DNA of 10,595 bases from Candidatus Methanophagales archaeon (GCA_021161765.1 JAGGZZ010000200.1:1-10595); one strand, 5' to 3'; positions 1-6,872 are shown, counted from the stretch's first letter. The notes: a model not told the origin generated them from the letters alone. Program-made: numbers and translations.

Positions 1-942
1 AAAAATGACGACGTGAAACGCATCACCAGCAAAGAAAAGAATAATTTCTTTCCTGAGAAGAAACTCGAAAAACACCTACGTTTGAAAGAAAGAATCCAGA
101 AGAGGATAGATGAGATTCACAGAACCATAGGCGAAGACGAACGCATTTTAGATAAAACCGAGCAAATTAATGAAGAGGCAATGTATGCAATCTACGAGAA
201 AATGTCTTACAAACTCGAAGACTTTGAAGCCGGCAGCGACCCACTATCAGAAGATTTATTCGGCATGAATGAAGCGGAGGAGTTAATACGAGAAATAAGA
301 GAAAAAGAGCCCGAATATTTTGATTATATTAAAAACTTGCCAGACGGCATTAGAGCTGCGAAAAGCAGCACAGAACGAGCTAATTTCGTGTTCTGTGAGG
401 CTGGAGATTACCAGAAGATATTTTTAACTGACATAAACGACAATCTGATAAAAACCGATATAATAACCGCAATAAATAAAATCAAGTGCGATAAGGACGA
501 AAATCCGTTGAGATTACCTGAAGGATTTAATAAATCCGTTACGAACGTTATGAAGCGATTTAGAAGAGATGTGGGGGAGAGAATGACAAAAAGAGAAGCC
601 ATGAAAACATTGAAACCCCAACAAAGATATGTTTTGAATAAACTGCAGCGATATTACGAAGAGATTGACAATCCCGAAACGAAATCAGATATTGAGAGAT
701 TGAAAGAAGTTTTCGGCTTTCCCTTGTCTAATATTATATTGCAGCATTTGGGAAAATTAAGAAGGGGTGGAATTGAGGGTAAGGCTTTATTTGATAGATT
801 GAAGGAAATCTATTTCCAATACGGATTACATCGAGTAAAAGAACAGGAAGAGAAGGAACTATCTCCGCATGATATTCCGAAAATTGTATGCAGTATGGCG
901 ATGGTGAAAACGGCTTACAAAACAGGAAAACGGAGTGCATAG
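1..942 (+). CDS. C-terminal part of a SNF2/DEAD-type helicase (5' end outside window)
   Basis: The frame is open from base 1 (K-N-D-D before the first GTG at 13), so this is most likely the 3' end of a longer gene and not a complete 309-residue protein. Counting from the GTG, residues 1-65 are highly charged and probably helical. Residues 97-135 (EKEPEYFDYIKNLPDGIRAA, then FVFCEAGDYQKIFL) and 160-190 (LRLPEGFNKSV followed by a basic helix) resemble, from memory, the region after the helicase core in large SNF2-like helicases of archaea and bacteria. Residues 200-275 (KPQQRYVLNKLQRYYEE to YFQYGLH) fit the same tail. No Walker or DEAD motifs are visible because they would lie upstream. Such proteins are ATP-driven nucleic-acid remodelers; the substrate cannot be told from this tail. 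The stop is TAG at 940-942, 67 bases before cbiD on the same strand. Alternative: an unrelated coiled-coil protein. Confidence 0.6.
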   Translation, partial: KNDDVKRITSKEKNNFFPEKKLEKHLRLKERIQKRIDEIHRTIGEDERILDKTEQINEEAMYAIYEKMSYKLEDFEAGSDPLSEDLFGMNEAEELIREIREKEPEYFDYIKNLPDGIRAAKSSTERANFVFCEAGDYQKIFLTDINDNLIKTDIITAINKIKCDKDENPLRLPEGFNKSVTNVMKRFRRDVGERMTKREAMKTLKPQQRYVLNKLQRYYEEIDNPETKSDIERLKEVFGFPLSNIILQHLGKLRRGGIEGKALFDRLKEIYFQYGLHRVKEQEEKELSPHDIPKIVCSMAMVKTAYKTGKRSA

Positions 943-995
943 CTTTACCCACGAGTGCTATTTTGTTTGTTTAAAATTACAAAGGATTATGGAAG

Positions 996-1001
996 AAGGA
1001 G
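996..1001 (+). promoter_or_regulatory. Ribosome binding site deciding the cbiD start
   Basis: The sequence aaggag lies 8 bases before ATG 1010. It supports this internal ATG over the in-frame GTG at 935, which would overlap the preceding gene and add 25 residues (rich in Cys, Phe and His) that I do not recognise as part of CbiD. Confidence 0.75.
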
Positions 1002-1009
1002 ATGACAAA

Positions 1010-2083
1010 ATGATTGACCCCGTATCTGGAAAAGAATACCCTGAAGAGCTCATAAAAACAGCAGCGAAGATAAGCGGTATCAGCTATGATGCACTGATAG
1101 AGCGGATAAAAAGTGGAAGAGTGGTTCTGCTCGAAGAAGGAAAAATCCTCAAACGAGGATATACAACAGGAACTTGCGCTGCTGCGGCGTCAAAGGCTGC
1201 TGCTCTTCTGTTCGCGGGAAAAGAAGCGAAGAAGGTGGAGATTACAACTCCTGTTGGCGTAAAAGTCGAGATGAACATAGCGAGTTCGGACAAAGCCGAT
1301 TGTACCGCCTGTGTTCGTGTAGATTCGGGCGATTACAAAGGTGATACATTCACAGGAATGCTGATCTGTGCAAAGGCGAGGCGTTTTCCCGTTTTCTTCA
1401 TAAGAGCAGGGAAGGGCATAGGGATAATAAAAAAAAACGGTCTTGGTAAAGTTGGTGCGCCAGACATATACCCGCACATTTTAACGAACATAGAAGCGAA
1501 CGTGAAGGAAGTGCTATCTGGTGGTGTAGAAATAGAGATTTTCGTGCCCGAAGGCGAGGAGATAGCGAAAAACACCGTCCTTCCCGTGCTGGGTATAGAG
1601 GGTGGAATACCCATTTTCGGTGCTACGGGGTTCATTGAACCTTACACTGATGGCGGTTATAAGCACGTTATAGATTTCCTCGTAAGCGATATAAAGGACG
1701 TTATTGGGGTAAGCACAGGTGCTATGAGTAAGAGATTTGCCATCGAAAAACTTGATTTCCCGGAGAATAGAATCATCATTGCTGGTAATTTCGTTCTTCA
1801 CGCAATAGAGAAGTCAAAAGCGGAGAAGAAGGTGATATTCACGATGCCTGCGAAGATTTGCGATATGTTAGGAATTAATGCTCATGAACATTTCGATTTT
1901 GAATTCAGCAGCGTTGGCGAGCTCGTTGAACGGCTGAAGAGGACCGATTATGAGCGGTTGAAGACTTTCTTCGGCAGTCTTGCAGAAACGTTATCGCAGA
2001 AAACCGATGCTGATGTTTATGTGTTCGACAGCAGCGGAGATATAATGGGGTGCTTTCTAAAAATGCAAAATAAAAAAAATTGA
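1010..2083 (+). CDS. cbiD: Cobalt-precorrin-5B C1-methyltransferase CbiD
   Basis: CbiD acts in the anaerobic (early cobalt insertion) branch of cobalamin synthesis and is assigned the SAM-dependent C1 methylation of cobalt-precorrin-5B. The 357-residue product has the usual family length. Diagnostic stretches are RGYTTGTCAAAASKAA at residues 49-64, NTVLPVLGIEGGIPIFGATG at 188-207 and GVSTGAMSKRFA at 233-244. The frame stays open back to a GTG at 935 inside the previous gene. I chose ATG 1010 because aaggag at 996-1001 lies 8 bases before it and because MIDPVSGKEYPEE resembles the N-terminus I recall for methanogen CbiD. No other cob/cbi gene is in the window, so it is separated from the rest of the pathway here. 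It may be read with the upstream helicase gene or from a promoter in the 67-base gap. A hairpin repeat follows the stop. Confidence 0.95.
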   Translation: MIDPVSGKEYPEELIKTAAKISGISYDALIERIKSGRVVLLEEGKILKRGYTTGTCAAAASKAAALLFAGKEAKKVEITTPVGVKVEMNIASSDKADCTACVRVDSGDYKGDTFTGMLICAKARRFPVFFIRAGKGIGIIKKNGLGKVGAPDIYPHILTNIEANVKEVLSGGVEIEIFVPEGEEIAKNTVLPVLGIEGGIPIFGATGFIEPYTDGGYKHVIDFLVSDIKDVIGVSTGAMSKRFAIEKLDFPENRIIIAGNFVLHAIEKSKAEKKVIFTMPAKICDMLGINAHEHFDFEFSSVGELVERLKRTDYERLKTFFGSLAETLSQKTDADVYVFDSSGDIMGCFLKMQNKKN

Positions 2084-2088
2084 TAATC

Positions 2089-2225
2089 GGACGCAGATGA
2101 ACGCAGATAGTCAGGATTTTTAATATGAGGTCTAATAGACGGAGGAGCTTATTAGAGGATGAGTTTATAACAAACCGGGTTGGGCAATAGGTTTTCTGCG
2201 TAAATCCGTGTAAATCCGCGTCCTA
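2089..2225. repeat. Hairpin repeat, 10-bp-unit family, copy 1
   Basis: The left arm at 2089-2109 carries two acgcagat units spaced 10 bases apart. The right arm at 2196-2225 (tgcgtaaatccgtgtaaatccgcgtcc) carries the reverse complement with compensating-looking differences. The arms enclose about 85 bases that contain a second small stem (tctaata at 2131-2137 with tattaga at 2150-2156). It occupies most of the 205 bases between the convergent genes cbiD and hicB-like, where it could serve as a shared 3' hairpin. I see no gene in 2084-2288. Confidence 0.75.
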
Positions 2226-2288
2226 AATTAAGTAGGGAACTTTTTACGTGTTCACGCAATAATTAACTTTAAGTGCCCGTGTTGATAA

Positions 2289-2555
2289 TTAATTGGGGGA
2301 CAGCCTCAATAGTTCAATAAAATCCTCTTTTGATATTATGGAAGTAAATTTATAGGAAGATGTAAGAGTAGTTTCTACATCCACAATAAGCCCCAATTCT
2401 TTAGCGTTATCAAGATAACGCTCTACGGCTTCTTTTAAATTACTAACTGCTTCTTCAGGTGTGTCTCCACAACTCGCAACTCCTAACTCAGTACATTTTG
2501 AAACATATACTCCTTCCTCTTCCCATATTGTGGCAGTTAAGTTAAATTTTTTCAT
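2289..2555 (-). CDS. HicB-like protein without a visible HicA partner
   Basis: The 88-residue product starts MKKFNLTATIWEEEGVYVSK and continues with CTELGVASCGDTPEEAVSNL and KEAVERYLDNAKELG. This is the partly degraded RNase-H-like fold of HicB antitoxins and related small proteins: a two-strand start, the E-L-G-x-x-S-x-G-D-T turn and an amphipathic helix. HicB normally neutralises HicA, a small double-stranded-RNA-binding mRNA interferase, and may carry a C-terminal DNA-binding domain. Here the tail (VDVETTLTSSYKFTSIISKE to LSPN) is short with no clear helix-turn-helix. No HicA-sized ORF adjoins it, so it is either an orphan or a single-protein variant of other function. I chose ATG 2555 over an in-frame TTG at 2573. 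It lies 54 bases after the pdxS stop on the same strand and could be co-transcribed with pdxS. Confidence 0.75.
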   Translation of the reverse strand: MKKFNLTATIWEEEGVYVSKCTELGVASCGDTPEEAVSNLKEAVERYLDNAKELGLIVDVETTLTSSYKFTSIISKEDFIELLRLSPN

Positions 2556-2609
2556 TTTCCACTGTTTGTTCAAAATTCCACAGAATTTTGAGCAGAGCAG
2601 ATATTACCC

Positions 2610-3509
2610 TTACCACCCTCTCACCTGCAGCAGCTCTTCCTCTCTCAAAGTACTCACTTCAATCCCTTTCATCGGTATTCCCAATCCTTTAGAAATCTCC
2701 GCAAGTTTCTTTGCGTCATCAAAGTTGTTCACCGCTTCCACAATTGCAGCAGCCATCTTATCCGGCGTTTCCGACTTGAATACCCCGGAACCCACGAAGA
2801 CCCCATCTGCCCCGAGCTGCATCATAAGTGCCGCATCGGCAGGTGTTGCTACGCCGCCGGCTGCGAAATTCACTACCGGCAACCGCTGCAATTCCGCGGT
2901 CTCCTGCACCAATTCAAACGGCACTTTCAGCTCTTTCGCAACATCCCGCAGCTCTTCCTCGTTCTTTCCTTTTAGCGCTCTTATCTCACCCATAATCAGT
3001 TTTATATGGCGAACCGCTTCCTTCACGTCTCCTGTTCCCGCTTCTCCTTTTGTCCTTATCATCGCCGCGCCTTCTTCTATCCTTCTCAACGCCTCACCTA
3101 AGTTGCGAGCGCCGCAGACAAAAGGCACGGTAAATTCTCTTTTGTCCACGTGATGCGTGTCCACCGGTGTTAGAACCTCCGATTCGTCCACCATGTCAAC
3201 GCCCAGCGATTCCAGTATCTTCGCCTCCACAAAATGCCCGATGCGGCATTTCGCCATTACCGGTATCGTAACCGCATCAAGGATCCCCGAGACTACCGCA
3301 GGGTCAGCCATTCGTGCCACACCACCGGCTTTTCGGATGTCCGCAGGAACGGCATGCAGCGCCATAACGGCAATGGCACCCGCATCCTCCGCTATTCGCG
3401 CCTGTTCCACACTCGTCACGTCCATAATCACGCCCCCTTTTTGCAAGGAAGCGAACCCGCGTTTCAAAAGCTCTGTTCCATGCCTGAAGTCTTCAATTTT
3501 TATCTCCAT
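2610..3509 (-). CDS. pdxS: Pyridoxal 5'-phosphate synthase subunit PdxS
   Basis: PdxS (PDX1) is the (beta/alpha)8 synthase of the DXP-independent vitamin B6 route. It condenses ribose 5-phosphate, glyceraldehyde 3-phosphate and ammonia into PLP, usually as a dodecamer with the glutaminase PdxT supplying ammonia. The 299-residue length is normal. Expected active-site features are present: Asp30 in GGVIMDVTS, Lys87 in VMAKCRIGHF (Schiff base with the pentose), Lys154 in IRTKGEAGTG, and phosphate-binding FAAGGVATPADAALMMQLG and GVFVGSGVFKS. The ATG at 3509 follows an aggggaa purine run. pdxT is not in the window, so the partner must be elsewhere. The upstream neighbour on the same strand is priS, separated by about 400 bases of repeats, so an own promoter is likely. 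The GC level is higher than in the flanking hicB-like gene. Confidence 0.97.
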   Translation of the reverse strand: MEIKIEDFRHGTELLKRGFASLQKGGVIMDVTSVEQARIAEDAGAIAVMALHAVPADIRKAGGVARMADPAVVSGILDAVTIPVMAKCRIGHFVEAKILESLGVDMVDESEVLTPVDTHHVDKREFTVPFVCGARNLGEALRRIEEGAAMIRTKGEAGTGDVKEAVRHIKLIMGEIRALKGKNEEELRDVAKELKVPFELVQETAELQRLPVVNFAAGGVATPADAALMMQLGADGVFVGSGVFKSETPDKMAAAIVEAVNNFDDAKKLAEISKGLGIPMKGIEVSTLREEELLQVRGW

Positions 3510-3519
3510 CTTTTTCCCC

Positions 3520-3543
3520 TATCCTCAAGATTGCGCAAGGATA
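3520..3543. promoter_or_regulatory. Inverted repeat upstream of pdxS, possible operator
   Basis: An 8-bp perfect palindrome ttgcgcaa (3531-3538) is nested in tatcct (3520-3525) and aggata (3538-3543), only 11-34 bases before the pdxS start. This position lies between an expected TATA region (the AT-rich 3541-3572) and the start codon. It could be a regulator site or a leader hairpin. No known operator is recognised. Confidence 0.3.
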
Positions 3544-3583
3544 ATTTATCTAATATGGTCATTTAAAATAAACCTTTTTTAAA

Positions 3584-3600
3584 AACCACAGATTACACAA
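3584..3600. repeat. Single arm of the 10-bp-unit repeat family
   Basis: The stretch aaccacagattacacaa matches the outer end of the arms seen at 6732-6758 and 10078-10103. A weak complementary stretch at 3752-3771 (gtctgcgttaatcgctgag) may be its partner, which would enclose the complete hairpin at 3648-3729. Confidence 0.5.
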
Positions 3601-3647
3601 ATTTTTGCACTTTGTTCTTGTATATAAAGTATAGCTTCCTTCTATTT

Positions 3648-3729
3648 AAGACACTGATTTACACTGATTTACGCAGATTTATTTTAGCTTAACAGTGTTG
3701 ATTCTATCATCTGTGTTAATCTGCGTCTA
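3648..3729. repeat. Hairpin repeat, 10-bp-unit family, copy 2
   Basis: The left arm is three phased decamers, acactgattt, acactgattt and acgcagattt, at 3651-3680. The right arm at 3708-3729 (catctgtgttaatctgcgtc) is complementary to most of two decamers, and 27 bases separate the arms. It lies in the pdxS-priS gap, where I see no gene. Confidence 0.75.
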
Positions 3730-3751
3730 TAATTCATTTTCTGTTTTCTTG

Positions 3752-3917
3752 TGTCTGCGTTAATCGCTGAGTACGTTCGCAGCGAAATTTTCTCCCCGAG
3801 CAGCGTTAGTTGTCCCCACCCTTAGTAGCTGCGCCAACCCGCTAATCCTCTAACCCCCCAACCCTCTAAACCGCCAAACCGCTAACCCGCTAACCTGCTA
3901 ACCCACCAAACCGCTAA
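3752..3917 (-). repeat. Composite repeat copy A with an 8-bp tandem array
   Basis: Read on the minus strand, an array of eleven 8-bp units (ttagcggt, ttggtggg, ttagcagg, ttagcggg and so on, ending ttggcgca) occupies 3830-3917 in perfect 8-base phase. It begins on the base directly after the priS stop codon. It is followed by gctacta, an 18-base core (3795-3812, minus strand caactaacgctgctcggg) and an arm tttcgctgcgaac. The same order recurs on the plus strand at 7953-8068. The G-rich strand has many GG and GGG tracts. Confidence 0.75.
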
Positions 3918-5099
3918 CTATATCTCCGCAACGCCCCTGCACATAAAATAAACCGCAACGTGCTCGGGCACCGAAACCACTTCGCCTTGTTCTACCTTAT
4001 ATGTTTCGCCTTTCAGCTTTATTGACGAATTCCGACTGACGGTTATTTCCACCGGCGAATCCCCAAATACAACTGCATCGTCCAGCGGATTAAACGCCTT
4101 AAAGGTTTCAATTCTTAGCGGTTTCACTGCCAGACTCGACTTGCCGTGTAACGAATTAGGCAGCCGGATAAGCCGTTTTATGTCTGATGTGACGGGTTCA
4201 TCCACCCTATCTGCGGACTTTACGCGGACGGTTTTCGTTACCGCTTTTGTTATTCCTTCCCATATCTGCTTACCGAACCGCGGGATTTGACCCTTTTCTA
4301 TTCGCTCCATCACGGTATCATCCTTTGCAATTTTTATTATGCTTCTCGCATTTTTATCCTTTAGCTCCCCTACCTGTTTCAGTTTTTCCATTGCCTTCTT
4401 CTCTTCCATTTCCGCTATTTCATGAAGTAAATCAATTAACCCCTTAAGTAGTCGTTTGCCCCATCCTTCGGGTACCAACCTCAGGTCTTCTCTTCCGCGC
4501 ATTTTACCACTATGCCCCTCTTGCATGTCTATAAAACTCTTCATATCGAGCCCGGTGCCCATCACATAATCCACTATCTCCCTTCTTTCTCGGCTTCCAA
4601 GCCCTCGCACCTCTTTGGTCCCTATATGTATGTGATAGCCTCGTGACCCGGAAAAAACCAGTTCCATATCCTTCTCCTGAAATCCGAAATCGTTGAGCAT
4701 AAAGTCAATCAGTTTCTCAGTTTCTTTTTTCACCTGCACCAGCAAATCCTCATAAGAATACTGCTCGAGCTCTGTTTCGCTCACAATATGGTCAGCATCG
4801 AGGTCAAAAATCAGGTCTGCGCCAAGCCAGCCCTTATTCGCCATCTCTGCTGCGGGATATTTGTAAATAGCCGCGGAATGGTACGCATGAGCAGGCGCGT
4901 TCTCCCGGAGGTAATTCGCTAACTCTTTCTCTGTGGCAAACGATTTGTGCCGCCTCATCACGAGCTTCTCCGGGAAGTAGTGGTCTAAAAAGACGAATCC
5001 CCATTCGCGCATCCAGAAATCTTTCGGGATGCTTATCCTCGCATATCTGTAATACTCTTCAAATTTTCTTCGCACGAATAGTTTTGTTTTCTCGTTCAT
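3918..5099 (-). CDS. priS: DNA primase small (catalytic) subunit PriS
   Basis: PriS is the catalytic subunit of archaeal/eukaryotic primase. With PriL it makes the RNA or DNA primers for replication. The 393-residue protein shows the three parts of the active site in order: the metal-binding DLIFDLDADH at residues 95-104 (Asp99 and Asp101), the nucleotide-binding SGSRGYHIH at 150-158, and the third acidic residue Asp306 just before IKRLIRLPNSLHGKSSL. It is somewhat longer than the roughly 350-residue Pyrococcus protein. The extra length includes a charged helical segment near 225-265 (HEIAEMEEKKAMEKLKQVGE), which I infer to be a lineage insertion. The ATG at 5099 follows an agaggga purine run. 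The VapC gene ends 38 bases upstream on the same strand, so read-through from the toxin-antitoxin promoter is possible. No priL is in the window. Confidence 0.96.
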   Translation of the reverse strand: MNEKTKLFVRRKFEEYYRYARISIPKDFWMREWGFVFLDHYFPEKLVMRRHKSFATEKELANYLRENAPAHAYHSAAIYKYPAAEMANKGWLGADLIFDLDADHIVSETELEQYSYEDLLVQVKKETEKLIDFMLNDFGFQEKDMELVFSGSRGYHIHIGTKEVRGLGSRERREIVDYVMGTGLDMKSFIDMQEGHSGKMRGREDLRLVPEGWGKRLLKGLIDLLHEIAEMEEKKAMEKLKQVGELKDKNARSIIKIAKDDTVMERIEKGQIPRFGKQIWEGITKAVTKTVRVKSADRVDEPVTSDIKRLIRLPNSLHGKSSLAVKPLRIETFKAFNPLDDAVVFGDSPVEITVSRNSSIKLKGETYKVEQGEVVSVPEHVAVYFMCRGVAEI

Positions 5100-5137
5100 T
5101 TCCCTCTTGTGAAGAGAATAAAAAAATGCCTTTCAAT

Positions 5138-5539
5138 TTACCTTAGCCAATTCTCAACTCGTAGACCCTGAATTTTATCAAAGTCGCCATCATCTGAGAC
5201 AAGAGTGAAGTTTCGTGTATATGTTATCGCTGCTATCAATATATCCGCATCTCCAATAAGTTCCCCTTTCCGCTGTAATTCTGCGTAGATTCCCGCTGCC
5301 CTATCAAAAATAGATTGATTATCTAATAATACTAAACCGTATTCTTTGCATAGTTGATCAAAAAATTGTAATTGTTTTCGGGCATCTTTAGCTAAAAGTC
5401 CACGTTTAATCTCATAATATCTAATCCCATTTATAAAAATAGCATCCCCCAGTAAAATAGTTTCCTGGGCTCTCCTTTTCACCTTTTCGTTGCTCTTCAT
5501 GATAGCGGTGATAATGTTTGTATCAATTATGTATCTCAT
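5138..5539 (-). CDS. vapC: PIN-domain ribonuclease, VapC-type toxin
   Basis: The 133-residue protein is a complete PIN domain. It has IIDTNII with Asp6, the helix YYEIKRGL with Glu43, GDADILIAA with Asp97 and Asp99, and VSDDGDF near residues 114-120 before a terminal VENWLR. These acidic residues form the Mg/Mn site of VapC-type RNases, which in studied cases cleave tRNA or rRNA when freed from their antitoxin. The ATG at 5537-5539 overlaps the stop of the preceding short gene as ATGA, indicating translational coupling. It lies 38 bases upstream of priS. No defect is visible in the catalytic set, so it is probably active. The RNA target cannot be predicted. Confidence 0.9.
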   Translation of the reverse strand: MRYIIDTNIITAIMKSNEKVKRRAQETILLGDAIFINGIRYYEIKRGLLAKDARKQLQFFDQLCKEYGLVLLDNQSIFDRAAGIYAELQRKGELIGDADILIAAITYTRNFTLVSDDGDFDKIQGLRVENWLR

Positions 5540-5712
5540 TTGAAAAGGGGTCTCCGTTTTACTGCCGCCTCAAAAGCTTCGAGCTGTTTATCTATCAATT
5601 CTGACATCTGTTTTAACAGTTCGTCCCTTTTTCTCCCTCTTCTATAAGATTCTTCAGTGTGAAATGGATATTTCACAATTTCTATATCCCGATATGTTGG
5701 CTCATATGCCAT
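5536..5712 (-). CDS. Short VapB-like antitoxin candidate (58 aa)
   Basis: This gene codes for 58 residues: it starts MAYEPTYRDIEIVKYPFH, has a basic centre YRRGRKRDELLKQM, then an amphipathic helix SELIDKQLEAFEAAVKRR and the end PLFK. A strong site aaggagg (5721-5727) lies 8 bases before ATG 5712, and its TGA overlaps the vapC ATG. Small size, charged composition and the coupling to vapC make it the cognate antitoxin by position. I do not recognise a standard AbrB, RHH or Phd DNA-binding domain at its N-terminus. A C-terminal helix of this kind could wrap the PIN active site as in other VapB proteins. The antitoxin role is inferred from context. Confidence 0.75.
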   Translation of the reverse strand: MAYEPTYRDIEIVKYPFHTEESYRRGRKRDELLKQMSELIDKQLEAFEAAVKRRPLFK

Positions 5713-5720
5713 CACTCAAA

Positions 5721-5763
5721 CCTCCTTTACATGATTATCTATCAGCACCATATAATTTATATA
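5721..5763 (-). promoter_or_regulatory. Promoter and RBS of the toxin-antitoxin pair
   Basis: An AT-rich TATA-like stretch, tataatttatata on the plus strand (5751-5763), is nearly its own reverse complement. On the minus strand its centre is about 26 bases before 5731, predicting a short leader that ends in the aaggagg site at 5721-5727. The near-symmetry and the divergent hisG start make autoregulation here plausible but unproven. Confidence 0.45.
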
Positions 5764-5771
5764 ACGCAATA

Positions 5772-5813
5772 GTTATAAATAAAATCCTTCTGCTTTTTCA
5801 CCGTAATATAAAG
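5772..5813 (+). promoter_or_regulatory. Candidate hisG TATA elements
   Basis: Two TATA-like stretches precede hisG: gttataaataaa at 5772-5783 and taatataaag at 5804-5813. The first would give a leader of about 30 bases. The second is centred about 26 bases before ATG 5834 and would give a leaderless or nearly leaderless mRNA. The sequence alone does not decide between them. Confidence 0.35.
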
Positions 5814-5833
5814 AGGAAAAAGGAAAAAGAAAC

Positions 5834-6709
5834 ATGATAACCATCGCAATCCCGAAGGGCAGTTTAGAGGCCCAAACGCTGCTGCTGTTCAAACAGGCCG
5901 ACCTGGAAATAAAAGTAACAAACAGGGAATATAATCCGAGCATCGAAGACCCGCGGATAGAGCGTGTGAAGATATTGAGACCACAGGAAATCCCGGAATA
6001 CGTTGAGAAGGGATATTTTGACCTCGGCATCACAGGCAGAGATTGGATTGTGGAAAGATGCGCGGATGTGGAGGAGATAGCGGATTTGAGCTACAGCAAA
6101 ATGGCAGAAAAAGAAGGCGCTGTAAAAATTGTCCTGGCTGTGCCGGCGGACCGAGCGGAGATAAACGAAGCGAAAGACGTGCCACCGCAAAGTAAAATAA
6201 GCACCGAATATCCCAAGCTTACAAAATCGTTCTTTGACAACCTTGGCATTCCTGTGCAGATATTTTTCTCCTACGGCGCTACCGAAGCGAAGGATATGAT
6301 GGATGCCATTGTCGAACTCACGGAAACCGGGGAAACGCTGCGAAAAAACAACTGGCGGATTATACACACGATACTGGAATCGCACACGAAGTTAATAGCG
6401 AATAAGGATTCGTGGAACGACTCGAGCAAGAGGGCAGAGATAGAGGAGATAAAGACGCTGCTTTCCGGTGTGATAGAGGCACGGGGGAAGGTATTGCTCA
6501 GCATGAACGTTGCGGGGACTAAATTGAAGGAAGTAATGTCGGCACTCCCGGCGATGAAAAAGCCGACGATTTCACAACTCTACGAACAGGACTATTACGC
6601 GGTTGAAACGGTAGTGAGCAAGCGTGATGTGAACGTTTTAATACCGAAATTGAAAAGTATGGGTGCAGAGGACATTATTGAGATGAATATAACCAAGATA
6701 GTGCGGTGA
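5834..6709 (+). CDS. hisG: ATP phosphoribosyltransferase HisG, long form
   Basis: HisG catalyses the first step of histidine synthesis, joining ATP and PRPP to phosphoribosyl-ATP. The 291-residue protein is the long, homohexameric form that needs no HisZ. The N-terminal catalytic part shows AIPKGSLE (residues 5-12), LRPQEIPEYVEKGYFDLGIT (48-67), ISTEYPKLTKSFF (122-134) and the PRPP-binding SYGATEAKDMMDAI (146-159). The C-terminal ACT-like regulatory domain starts near residue 220 (LLSMNVAGTKLKEVMSALPA, then KKPTISQL), so feedback inhibition by histidine is expected from the family. ATG 5834 begins the conserved N-terminus directly. The gene stands alone between the divergent toxin-antitoxin pair and the convergent adkA, with no other his gene in the window. 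Downstream lies a T-rich terminator within a hairpin repeat. Confidence 0.97.
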   Translation: MITIAIPKGSLEAQTLLLFKQADLEIKVTNREYNPSIEDPRIERVKILRPQEIPEYVEKGYFDLGITGRDWIVERCADVEEIADLSYSKMAEKEGAVKIVLAVPADRAEINEAKDVPPQSKISTEYPKLTKSFFDNLGIPVQIFFSYGATEAKDMMDAIVELTETGETLRKNNWRIIHTILESHTKLIANKDSWNDSSKRAEIEEIKTLLSGVIEARGKVLLSMNVAGTKLKEVMSALPAMKKPTISQLYEQDYYAVETVVSKRDVNVLIPKLKSMGAEDIIEMNITKIVR

Positions 6710-6731
6710 GTATAGTATTCCCGAAAAGTAT

Positions 6732-6872
6732 TAACCACAAGATTACACAGATTTTCACGAGATTATTTATTAATTTACCAAAGAAATCTTTTTTTGTTTT
6801 TTCTTTTAGCACAGGTTTTCTTTTTGTAAAAAAGAAAAAGTGTTGTGTTAATCTCGTGAAATCTCGTGGTTT
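6732..6872. repeat. Hairpin repeat, 10-bp-unit family, copy 3
   Basis: The left arm at 6732-6766 (aaccacaagattacacag, then attttcacgagatta) pairs with the right arm at 6846-6872 (gttaatctcgtgaaatctcg, then tggtt) with a few mismatches. About 80 bases lie between, including a bidirectional T-rich terminator. It fills the gap between the convergent genes hisG and adkA and runs into the 3' end of adkA. Confidence 0.8.
6788..6840. terminator. Bidirectional T-rich terminator between hisG and adkA
   Basis: On the plus strand T runs occur at 6789-6795, 6797-6802 and 6804-6807, the kind of signal at which archaeal RNA polymerase stops after hisG. A-rich 6828-6838 gives matching T runs on the minus strand for adkA. 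The two halves form a tight AT stem, ttttcttttt with aaaaaagaaaa, at 6816-6838. Confidence 0.6.

Noticed and set aside
935..1009. GTG 935 as the cbiD start
   Set aside because: It would overlap the upstream gene, lacks a ribosome site and adds residues I do not recognise as CbiD; ATG 1010 has aaggag at good spacing.
2461..3153. A 230-residue open frame on the plus strand opposite pdxS
   Set aside because: It is antisense to an unmistakable pdxS, is Ser/Pro/Phe-rich as expected for a shadow frame, and has no recognisable domain.
3651..3680. Three direct decamers resembling a tiny CRISPR array
   Set aside because: Units are 10 bp with no spacers, and they pair with an inverted arm; no cas gene is in the window.
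5864..6385. A 173-residue minus-strand frame within hisG
   Set aside because: hisG on the plus strand has all family motifs; this antisense frame is a composition artefact.
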